A stretch of DNA of 64,000 nt from Ichthyophthirius multifiliis. Taxonomy: Eukaryota > Ciliophora > Oligohymenophorea > Hymenostomatida. This document shows positions 1-10,263 of this stretch, piece after piece. The stretch's first letter is position 1. Every line of letters starts with the position of its first letter. The position numbers and the translations under genes are program-made. The stretch is taken from assembly GCF_000220395.1 (NCBI RefSeq), contig NW_004086000.1, positions 62,001-126,000 on the forward strand, given 5' to 3'. The notes under the pieces are model-generated. The model worked only from the letters and a program-made list of their open reading frames with translations. It was not told the DNA's origin and did not search any database.

Positions 1-3
1 ATT

Positions 4-29
4 GGTATAAGGGTATAAGGGTATAAGGG
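4..29. repeat. Short tandem repeat, unit GGGTATAA
   Basis: About three head-to-tail copies of the 8-bp unit GGGTATAA lie at the left edge of the window. The unit is not the tetrahymenid telomere repeat (GGGGTT). It may be upstream sequence or the 3' part of a gene outside the window; positions 1-289 contain no gene that I can support. Confidence 0.6.
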
Positions 30-289
30 AAGAATAGTTTTCTTTAGGAAAGCACGGTTTTTAAAAATAATAAAGTTTTTGTTTTTTTAGGATTAAATAC
101 ATAGATATCTTTTTTTTTATTTTATGCTTTTTTATAATATAGATAGTTAATTTTTTTATTTATTTATTCTGTATGTTTTTTTTTTATTAATATATATTAA
201 ATAATATAATAAAGTGTAACTTTTAATTAAAAAAAAAAAAAATTAAATAATATTAATTAAAAACTAAAAATAAAAGAATAAAAATTTTA

Positions 290-1196
290 ATGTTTGAAGG
301 AACAAGACTTTCTTATATTGTACCTGGCTATACAGGGTATATTTTTTTTTTAAAAAAGGCATGACTTTATTTAATAAAAATATATAAAAAAGTCATATTC
401 CAAATATTTAAAGAGATGATGTTTTAGTAATTAATAAATAAGATCCTCGTTATTAAATCCCTGGTAAAAAAAAATATTATATGTATATATATATATAAAA
501 AAAAAAAAAAAATTAAAAAGGTTATGAAGGATATGTTAATTCAATTAAATGTGAAAATATATTCGGAAAAACATACGGAAAAATAACTTATGCTATTTCT
601 GCTGGAGATTTACATTAAGGATAAGATGTTCCGCCTTCTTAAAGATATAAAAGTATGTATGGTGATATATATATGAATTAAAATGAAGTACTATAAAGAA
701 CTGCCGCAGAAATTGTGGGCGTTTAAGCAAATAAATTTAACTATAATTAAGTATATATATATTTTTTATATATATAATTATAACAAAAATATTGTTTTTA
801 AATATAAAAGACTGAAAATCTTAAAAATAGTAACTTTTGGTAATAATAATAATAACTTGTAGAAAAATAAAAGGAAAATTAAAATAATTAAAAAGTTTAA
901 GAAGATTTCTAAAAAAGTGTGAGTTAATTTTATGGAGATGAAAATAAATAAACATGTATTTTTTTATTTTATTTTATTTTTTTTTGACAAAAAAATAATT
1001 AAAAAAAAAAGTAAAATTAGGAACTCCTTTACCTGGTTATACTGGAACTAATAAAAGAATTGTAGCAGCAAATATTTTCGGATAAACTTTCGCAAATGCA
1101 AGGAAAACAGCTATTTAAGATTAACATAATATTGATTAAGAAAGAGTTAAAAATTTTATTACTCAATCAACTTAGATTCCTAAAATTGGTAAATGA
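290..1196 (+). CDS. CIMIP2/FAM166-like ciliary microtubule inner protein
   Basis: Five exons: 290-336, 393-463, 521-750, 811-955 and 1012-1196, each joined at GT...AG with phase preserved, ending in TGA. The protein carries three copies of the family signature: VPGYTGHIP near the N-terminus, IPGYEGYV followed by FGKTYGKIT, and LPGYTGTNKRI followed by NIFGQTFAN near the C-terminus. This alternation of a PGYTG motif with an F-G-x-T-(Y/F) motif defines the CIMIP2A/B/C (FAM166, C2orf70) family, whose members lie inside the doublet microtubules of motile cilia. Glutamines are encoded mostly by TAA and TAG. The ATG at 290 is preceded by an A-rich leader and starts directly before the first motif. 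The family call is firm. Localisation in this organism is inferred. Confidence 0.85.
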
Positions 1197-1484
1197 GATA
1201 GAAAGAAAAGCATAAATATATATATATATAAATAATATTTTATTCAATAAATTGATTTATTTAATAAGAATTTTATAAAGCTTAAAATATATATATATAT
1301 ATATTATTTTATTTTATTTTACGTTAAAAAATTATTTTTTATTTATATATTATTTTAATTATTTTTTATAAATAATAAAAAACTATAATTATATTTATGT
1401 TTTGAGCTAATTTTAAATAATTTATTATATTTAATATAAGATTCTTTTTTTTTATATAAAATAATTAAATTTACACAATTAAAA

Positions 1485-2721
1485 ATGATAGTTATAAGAA
1501 AAATCTTCTAATATAATAAATAAGCTTTTAAAAAAATATGTATGTTATTATTATTTATATTATAAATACTATTTCCAATATTTTAGAATTTCAAAAGAGT
1601 TCCTTTATCGAAGGTTAAGATTAATAAAAAAAATAAGGTTTGTTCAATAATAATTATAATTAAAATAAATAATATCAAAATGGCAAACAATAATATAATT
1701 AAGATTAAAAATAATAGTAATAATATCCAACAAGTAAACAAATAAAAATTATAGTAACAACTAAGAAATTAAATTTGCTAAAAATTAATCTAAAATTATA
1801 ATAAAATATTAAACTTTATATAAATATACTATATTTGTATTTATTAAAAAGTATTTTAAGTATGGAACGATTCTTTGTAATTTGCAGGAGAAACACATAC
1901 TTTATATATTTTACCAATTCCTGTATTTAAAATACATTTTATTTATAAAAATATACAAAAAAGAATTGATATATATATATATAATATAAATATATAAAAT
2001 ATCAATATATATATAAATATATAAAAATGTATATAAATAATTTTTTATATTTATATTTTATATATATATTTAAAGCCTGTTATTAAACAAAATAAATTAT
2101 AAGCTAATAATATGAAATATTTTTCAGGATTAATCTTAAAATTTGAAGAAATTCCTGCTATAAAAAATACTGAAAAATATTATCCAGTTATTATTTTATT
2201 TATTATTATTATTTAATTTTTTTATATCTATTTAGGACTTAAGTTCTAAATATTTTAGATTGCCTTTTATTTAAATTGATTAAATTTTAAATTTTGATTT
2301 ATCAAATAAAGAAGAAGAAATATATTATTGTTATATTATAAAATATTTAATTTATTTGTTTAATATTTTTTTTTAAAAAAAATAAATAAATATATAGAAT
2401 CAATATAATTTAAACCTAAATATTTAAAAATTGAAAATGTTTTAAGCGATAAAAAAGTTAAATTTTAATTTTAAGAATGTGATAGTTAAGGGAAAAAAAT
2501 AGGAGATTAATTAATAATTGATTTAACACATTCATAATTTAAATTTTTATAATTAAATATTTAAGTAAAATATTTATTTATTTTATTTTTAAAAAATTTA
2601 AAAGTACTCATTACCTCATTTAAGTGGATGGGCATTTTCTTGTTCTTTATCTTAAAAATAAAATATAAAATTATAATAAGAATAATTATAAAAATAAGAT
2701 TATTAATAAGACTAACTATGA
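1485..2721 (+). CDS. Unknown protein, seven exons
   Basis: I do not recognise this protein. The structure is well defined: exons 1485-1539, 1587-1733, 1852-1922, 2076-2186, 2236-2329, 2398-2564 and 2605-2721 all join GT...AG with matching phase and give 253 residues ending in TGA. The N-terminus is basic and hydrophobic (MIVIRKIFQYNKQAFKK) and could be an organelle-targeting presequence. It is followed by a Q/N-rich linker up to about residue 65. The rest is a mixed, non-membrane domain containing WNDSLQFAGETH, YFRLPFIQID and LIIDLTHSQFKFLQ, then a short Q-rich tail. No transmembrane helix or known motif is visible. The seven phase-consistent junctions make the gene itself convincing. Confidence 0.65.
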
Positions 2722-3304
2722 GCAGATATAAAATAAGAAATATATATAGATATATATAAAAATATATAAAAAGAATTATTATATAAATATGAATTTAATA
2801 TATATTAATTTAATTTTTTTTAATGATTTTACAGGTAAAATTAATTATTTATACAACAGAGAGATTATTATAGTATTAATTATTCTTCTTTTAGAAAAAT
2901 AAAAAAATTCTATTTAAATTTTTTTAATAAATATATAAATATAAAAAATTTGTAAACAAATATAATTTCTTTATAAATTATAATCTTAAAGAAACTTTTT
3001 TTATTTATAAAATAATTATTAAATATTTACTAAATTAATATTTAATAATAAACATGTATATAATGTTATCTATTTCAAATTTATTTTATTATTTTTTTAT
3101 TTACTCTTTAGAAATATAATTTTATAATATTTTCTGAGATAATTAATTATTAAAAGGAAACTAAATAAATTTATAATTAATTTCTATAGAAATTTCTATA
3201 ATCTTATATAAATATATACAAAAGTCTTTTATTATATAAAAATATAATAATTAAGAGAAATAATAAAATTGAAAATAATAAAAAAAAACTAACAAATATA
3301 CAAA

Positions 3305-3822
3305 ATGCCTAGAAGATGTAATTATATAATTTACCAAAAACGAATATATATTAAAAATAAATTAAAAAAATAGCATCATCATCAAGTAGAACATCAAGCT
3401 CAAGAAGTACAGCAACAGCACAAAGACCCGCATATTAGCCCACTAGACCAGTTTAATAACCACCCGTATAATAATAAAAATCTGGTGGTATTTTCTCAGG
3501 TTTAGGAAGTACCCTTATGACAGGAATGGCTTTTGGGGCTGGTTCTGAAGTAGCACATTAAGCAATAAGATCAGTAATTGGAGGAGGTTCTGGTCATGGA
3601 CAATAATAGGTTGAATAATAATAACAACAATAATAATAATACCAATAACCATAATAATAATTATGTGGAGATGAAACTTAAAGTTTTACTAATGTAATTA
3701 TAAAATTATATAATTTAGTTTATATTATTAAAATTTTTTAGTGTTTAAAGAATTATTAAGAAATCTCTATGTGTCAAACTTATATGGATATTCTTAAGGA
3801 ATGTTAAAAAAGAAACATTTGA
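3305..3822 (+). CDS. CHCHD2/CHCHD10-like twin CX9C protein
   Basis: Three exons: 3305-3317, 3374-3693 and 3742-3822. The N-terminus is rich in Ser, Arg, Thr and Pro. Then comes a glycine/alanine-rich hydrophobic segment (GSTLMTGMAFGAGSEVAHQA) ending in GGGSGHG, then a glutamine tract. The C-terminus has two CX9C pairs: C-GDETQSFTN-C and C-QTYMDILKE-C, separated by LKNYQEISM, which is itself a nine-residue spacer. This order (disordered basic N-terminus, hydrophobic middle, C-terminal CHCH fold) is that of CHCHD2, CHCHD10 and yeast Mix17, proteins of the mitochondrial intermembrane space imported through the MIA40 disulfide relay. The second intron falls just before the second cysteine of the first pair. 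Confidence 0.85.
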
Positions 3823-4449
3823 AAAATACAAATAAATTAATATATATTTAATATTTTTACAAATATATACAAGTGTTTTTATTTATTTAAAAAATTAATT
3901 AGACATTTTTTATTAATTATTAAAATTTCTTTAAAAAATTATATAAATAAAATTTTAAATAATAAAATATATTAATAATATTTAGATTACTAAATATTAT
4001 GTTTTTATATATTTATTATAATATATATATGTATATATAAATATATATAATTATAAATATATATGAAATATATATTTTTATATTTAACATTTTAAATTTT
4101 TTTCATGATTTAATATTTAATTATTTTTATAAATCTATATTATTATGTTGAATTTTTTTAATATACTTTTATATAAAAATTATACTAAATAAAAAGTTCA
4201 GAAATACTTTTCAAATATTAAATACGAAATAATATTAAATATATTTATATTGATTATATTATATTTTTTAAAAAATTAATTAATAAATAATTAAGTTTTT
4301 TATCTAAGTTAATTCTTCACATTTCACATTTCACAATCACTATCATAATTATTTTATTATTAAAATCGCAACTTTTTCTTTATATTTCTAATTATTATTA
4401 TATTCCTTATTATTAATATTATTCATAATCTGAGCTAGAATTACTATTA
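3823..4449. other. Gene-free spacer
   Basis: Very A+T-rich sequence between the CHCHD2-like gene and the convergent VWA gene. The interval 4317-4449 may hold an alternative C-terminus of the VWA protein in another frame, rich in Ser and Asn, ending in TGA at 4317-4319. Otherwise I see nothing in it. Confidence 0.5.
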
Positions 4450-6155
4450 TCATGAGAATCTGAGTTTTTACTTATTTTTTATAGACCACCTTATTTTTTT
4501 TATTTTTATTCTTTATTTTTTTTATATTTATTTTCTTTCGTTATCATTATAATCATCATTATCACAAGAATCATCACTAAGTTAATATTTGTCATCATTA
4601 TAATATTAAAAGACTTAATTTTCGCATTCATTCCAATCTTCAAAATGTGTAATAGAATTTCTTCTTTATAAATGAACAATATTCATTTTTTAAAATGAAG
4701 CCTATTTAAATAATTTAGGAGAACATTTATTTATTGCATCATTTAAATCATCTTATAAATGAATTAAACCCTTATTATCTGGGAATTCTTTTAAATAGAC
4801 TTAAATACTTTCCTAAAAAGATATTAATAATAGTTTTCCTTCTTTAAATTGTTAGTTAGTGGCTAAATCAGTCGCTTCTTTTATTTTTAAACCTCCCATA
4901 GATCTTTAATAAGCCACAATTAATTCTTCGTAAAACTCTTCTTTTTTATTATTTAAAGCATCCTCTTTTTCATCCACAAACTTTACTTCTAAAAAGGCCT
5001 TTTTATAGACTACAGACTCTTAATTAAGTAATTTTACTTATAAATTTGCTTATATAACATTACTATTAGCTTAATTTTAATAATTATTTGTATTTTTTCC
5101 TTTATATTCACATTCAAAGACGAAAATTTTCTTATCTCCTAAAATTATAAGTGGAATTTTCAAAATATAATGTTCTCCTTTTTTTTTCTCTTCAAATTAT
5201 TAATCTCCTGCGAAAAAATTAACTATAGAAAAATTATTATTATCTTAAACTTTTATATTAATTAAAGCATTTTCCCCCAAAACACTCAAAAGACCCCCTA
5301 CAGACAAAATTAACCATTCAGAGACTTTTTTCACATTTTCAATATAATAATACCCTCCTTTATTTTTCTCGGCTATATTTCTCATTTTAACTGCATCATG
5401 ATAAGACCCATATCCGTATGTATTTATAAGGAAATTGTCTTAAATTTAATAAGAATTAATCAATTATTAGGCTCTTATGTCTATATTGGGTTTATCGTCT
5501 TATCCATCGGAAAGTAAAAACAAACAAGTGAGTTGATTTTTGCTTTATCTTCCTTAAATCATTTATAATCCAGCTTGTAGACCTAAATCTATACGTGTAG
5601 AACCCCTGCCTTGTATTTATTAAATTGCAGCTTTTAATTCGACCTTGTTCTAGTCGTTTATTTTCAAAAAAGGGGTCAATATAGTAGCTTATTAGTCAAA
5701 ACTTATTAAACATATTCGGTCGTTTTAGCCTAGAATTTTTAATAAGTATTTTAATGACTTTCTTACTAGTTAGGCTTTACTAGACATCGAGCCACTATCG
5801 TCTATTACGCAAACTAAATCCATTGGGACTTTATTTTTTTTTTAATTCATGTGTGTTTTTATACTTATACTACAAATAAAGTTTTTTTTTCGGTTTTTTA
5901 AAAAGTGTTTGTTTCGCTTAAAAACTAGCACTAAATAGAATTTTCTGCTTCTTCTAGTGTTAGTTTTTGTTGTTCTTCTTTTTATTCTATAGGTTAGTTT
6001 TATAGGTTTACTTTATCTTCACGTTTTTACATTTAGTCGTAGTTTTTTATATTTTAAGAATCTAATTGTATATGGTTTTAGTTTTAAGAAGTTTAAGATT
6101 AAGATATGGATTTTTTGGGCTATTTAGAAAAAAATTGTTTTAGTCTATTAAACAT
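4450..6155 (-). CDS. von Willebrand factor A domain protein, frame broken at an A9 run
   Basis: The start is the ATG at 6155-6153 (MFNRLKQFFSKQPKKS). A Q-rich leader and a segment TLEEAENSIQCQFLSETNTF are followed by the VWA domain, which opens with VPMDLVCVIDDSGSMS, containing the MIDAS DxSxS motif. LLSDGQDDKPNIDIRA, about 100 residues later, is the usual core strand of the fold. The C-terminus is acidic (DDSCDNDDYNDNE) then lysine-rich. VWA proteins of this type are common in ciliates and bind partners through a metal ion. The reading frame changes at the coding-strand A9 run (plus strand T9, 5882-5890). One extra A joins the N-terminal part to the SIKTH...VPMDL part. The stop is uncertain: 4450 in this frame, 4317 in another. 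Confidence 0.8.
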
Positions 6156-8036
6156 CTTTAGCTTTTTTATTTTATTTTTTTATAAAAATTTAATTTTTTT
6201 GTTTTGTATTTGTTTATGCTTTTATTTTTTATTTTTTTATAAAAGTGGCGTGGCTATTATAAATTATTATTTTAAAATTGAAATAATGTAGTGTAAATAA
6301 TTAAATAGTAAAAATTATTATAAATATGAAATAAATTAATTAAATTCTGATAAATTTTATATAAAATTAATTAATTTTTTTAAGTTATTTTTTTATATTT
6401 TCGATACTATTAATTATTATTACTAATAAAAAATTATTTTTTTTAATAAATAAATTAATTATCTTTAAATTTGATATTTAAATATTAAAATATATATAAA
6501 TAATTAATTAAACAAAATTATAAAATTTTCATTTTTTTTTAATTTAAAAAAATTATTTAGAAAATTAAAAAAAATTAAGAAATTAAAAAAATTTAATTAA
6601 ATTATATATATAAAATATGAAAATTAAAATAATAACATTTTATTTTATAATTAATTTAAATATGATTATATAGTTTTAAAAAATAAATTAAAAATCTATT
6701 ATTTAAATATTAATATATTTTTAAATTTAATAGTTTATTTAACAATAATTTTATTATTATTTTTTTAATATACAATTAATTTTTATTTTTTATTTCGTCA
6801 AAAATATTATCTTTTTTACAAAACTTTAAAAATTTAAATTATATTCACAATTATTTTTAATGTTAAATAATATCTTTTTTTCGCTATAAATATTATATTT
6901 TAATTATTTATGTTAAATCAATCATTTATAATATTAATCTATTATTCATTTAAAATTAAATAAGAAGTTTATTTATTTACTTTATTGCTTATTTTATGTA
7001 TATTATGTAATGTAAATATAAATAAAATTAATTTTTCTTATTATTTTAAACAAATTTATTTAAAAAAATTAGTTTGTTTTCATTATTTTAAATTTTATAT
7101 TTTTAAAATTATTTTTTATTAATTAATGTAAAATTTATTAATTAGATAATATTAAATATATATTAATTGCAAAAACATTTTTCGATTTTTCTATAATTCC
7201 TTAAATATTTAAATTATATAAATAATAATATGGAAATAAAAATTTAATAATGGTTAAATACAATATTAAAATTATATATATTTTACCTTTATTTCTGCAT
7301 ATACTTATTCTTTTCTAAATTTTTAAAATATTATAATTTTATTTATTTTTAACTATACATTTATTTTTTATAAATAAATATGAAATGCTTATTTATAAAT
7401 AAATATTAGATTTATTAATGTTTTTATGAGAAGCATATAACAAAAAAAACCAAATTATTATATGAATATGAATTATTATATTTAATGTCATTTAAATGTG
7501 TTTAATTTTTTTTTTTTAAAAAAAAGTTATGAATTATTTATGTAATTACCAAATTAAAAGTTTATAATATATATATATTTTGTTAAAAAAATATAATTTA
7601 TTTAGTAAGCAGTATAGATTTTATATAAATAATTGGTTTGAAATTTTATTTTCTCATAAATTTTATAGATATGATTTTGTATATAAAAATTGAATAGATT
7701 TAAATGATGAATAATAATCTAGCACGATTTTATTATTATTATTATTATATTTATTTTTTTAGATATATTCTAGTATTTTTTTTTATATATATAATCTTTA
7801 TTTTTTATATGATAGTATTTATATAGTTAATAAAATAAAAGCATTAAATTATATAAATATTTATTTAAAAGAAATAATTACCACAAATTTATTATATTTA
7901 AAATCTAAAATTATAATATATGTTTTTATTTTATTTTTACATTAAAATATAATAAATAAAATTCATATTGTTTTTTAAATAGATATATAAATATAATTTT
8001 AAAATATTTTTTTTAAAAAAATAAAAATTAAAATAA
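6156..8036. other. Gene-free, extremely A+T-rich region
   Basis: About 1.9 kb between the divergent VWA and chitinase genes. It consists of short A/T homopolymers and simple-sequence tracts. On neither strand did I find an open stretch with protein-like composition, a splice-consistent exon pair or an RNA gene. It probably holds both promoters, but no element can be named. Confidence 0.55.
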
Positions 8037-9044
8037 ATGTATTTAAAATAAATAATATAATTTTTCTTATATTTTTTAACATTTATTTTTATAATATCTA
8101 TTTTAAAATCTAGTCTTTTCTCTTAACATTCTATCTCCAGTAGAAACTTTACGAAATGGATCTAAAGCCCAAGTAGCTTAAAATCCTTAATAATAAACAT
8201 AAACCCTTCCGTAGACTAAAACTAATCTGAATAATGGCTAAAAGACATAACCAAAGCAGCTTAAAAATATCCTTCTTTTTGCAACTCAGGGGATGAATAA
8301 ACTGATAAAAAAGAATTCGCTGCTTTCCTATCAATAATAGGTGCAGAAACTTCTTTTGGAGTTGGATTTCCTTGCGTTTAAGAAAACGGATGCCCTAATT
8401 GTAGCGTATGTTTTTATGATACAAAAGGTAAGGAATGTGAATAAAATCCTAATAAATAATATTACGGGAGGGGTCCTTTATAAATTTCTTGGGATACAAA
8501 CTACAACGAATTCTCTAAAAGCTACTTTGGAGATACTAGAGTTATCGAAAACCCGAATTTATTAAATAATAATACGGAATTATGCTGGGCTTCTGCGCTT
8601 TGGTTTTGGATGTAATAACATAACTTTGGAGGATGGTGTATGCCCTAAGCAGCTTGGCCTTTTAAAAACTAATGTGATTAAGAATGTCCTTTGGGACCAG
8701 GAAATAATTGTGGAAATTAAAATTGCAATAAAGATCATTGGATTGATTTAAATAAAGAAAGTCCACACAATGCAATTGTTAAATATAATAGTATTGGAAT
8801 GGTTATTAATATTATTAATGGGGGATATGATTGTTGTCCATCTACTAGTTATTTTAATTAATATGGACATAGTGTTTATAGGATTTATTGGTGGGCAGAT
8901 ATTCTTAAGTAATGGGGAGAGAAATTACCTTGGGATGTACTAAAACCGGTACCTATTGATTATTGTTAGGCAGCTTATAATAAAATTGATTGTAGTAGAA
9001 TGGGAAGTGATAGTTGTTATTATAATTGTTGTAACTCTATGTGA
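8037..9044 (+). CDS. Secreted family GH19 chitinase
   Basis: One exon of 336 codons, with no intron. Residues 1-30 form a signal peptide with a hydrophobic core (IIQFFLYFLTFIFIISIL). The GH19 catalytic domain follows. EFAAFLSIIGAETS carries the probable general acid Glu at residue 104, with E116 in CVQENGC the likely second acidic residue. YYGRGPLQISWDTNY starts at residue 142. WASALWFWM matches the GH19 signature. Many cysteines fit an extracellular disulfide-bonded enzyme. The reaction is endo-hydrolysis of beta-1,4-linked N-acetylglucosamine in chitin. GH19 enzymes are typical of plants and some bacteria and are scattered in protists, so transfer or lineage-specific retention is possible. 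Possible targets are food-organism walls, cyst walls or host surfaces; this part is inference. Confidence 0.93.
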
Positions 9045-10263
9045 TTTTGTTTGTTTGTTTTTTTCTTCGTTCTTTTTTATATAAAAGTTATTTAATAATT
9101 AGAACTTTTGTTATTTCTTTAATATTTTTATATGATGTAAGTTTAGAATGATTTAATATAAAATTATTCCTACTAATTTTAATATAAAAAAATAATCTAA
9201 AACTTTTTATTTTAAATTTATTGTTAATAAATATTATTTTTAAATAAAAAAAAAAAAAAGTTAAAGAAAAAAAAATAAAAAATATTTTTTGTTAAAGTAT
9301 TTTTACATAAAATATATAAGAATTTAAAAATTTATATTAAAAATAACAATTATCTTATATTTATAATATACAGCAAATTTAAATAATATAATATAAGCAA
9401 ACAATTTTTACTAAACCATAAAAAAAGAAAAATAACTAACTTTTTAAATAAATAAAAATATTTTTTACGATAATTAGACTAAAACCAATCTATAAATTAG
9501 GAAATATAAAACTGAACAAATTTTTAATAAGAGAATCGATACAATTCTTAAAGGTGTAAAAATATATGAAACATTATATAAAAAAATATTCCTGAAGATA
9601 ACAATAATTGTGAATATATTGAATGTGATAGCATTTTTTGTTCCAATAATGAATATTATTATTAAAGGAAACATAAAACATTTATTTTTGTGATTTTAAG
9701 AAATTTAGTATGCCAAATCATATTAAATTTAAATATTAATTAATGTAAGAATAAATCTTAATTTATAAATAAAAGATATATAAATAAGATATAATAAAAG
9801 ATTAATTAATAGAAAAATAAAATAATAGTAATTATAAATTTTATAATATATTATAAATTTAGTAATAAATAATTTCGTATATTTAAATTAATAATTTAGT
9901 CCTTTAATTTTATTTTAAAATAAAATTATATGTATAAATATTAAATTAGAAATTATATTAATATAAAAAAAAATTGTATTATATATATAATAATATTAAT
10001 TTATATTAATTTATTTTTATTTAAATTTCTATATTTATTTATTATGTTTTTGTTATTTATTTATATTTTTTAAAAATATTATAATTAAAATAAATGAAAT
10101 AAAATTTAATATATGTTTAAAAATAAAAATAAAATTAAATTAGGAAGGATGGAAGAAATTATTTCTTTATTTTTTTCAACGAATAAAACTTTGAACATTA
10201 GGTATTTAAATTTTTTTTTCATTCCTATCTATGCTTTCTCTAAAACATAATACTTTTAATGAC
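9045..10263. other. Mostly gene-free spacer
   Basis: Apart from the doubtful open stretch near 9470-9700, this interval is low-complexity A/T sequence between the chitinase gene and the 3' end of the ankyrin gene. Confidence 0.5.
9470..9700 (+). CDS. Doubtful small gene fragment
   Basis: Base composition rises locally, and one frame reads KTEQIFNKRIDTILKGVKIY, followed in another frame by PEDNNNCEYIECDSIFCSNN. One added A in the A7 run between them would join the two. No convincing start codon, intron or family could be found, and the opposite strand is open with only hydrophobic residues. It may be a small cysteine-containing protein, an exon of a missed gene, or chance. Coordinates are approximate. 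Confidence 0.25.

Noticed and set aside
4-29. Telomere repeat at the left edge
   Set aside because: The unit GGGTATAA differs from GGGGTT, there are only three copies, and it is followed directly by ordinary sequence.
8341-8565. Open frame of 74 codons on the plus strand
   Set aside because: It lies out of frame inside the GH19 catalytic domain.
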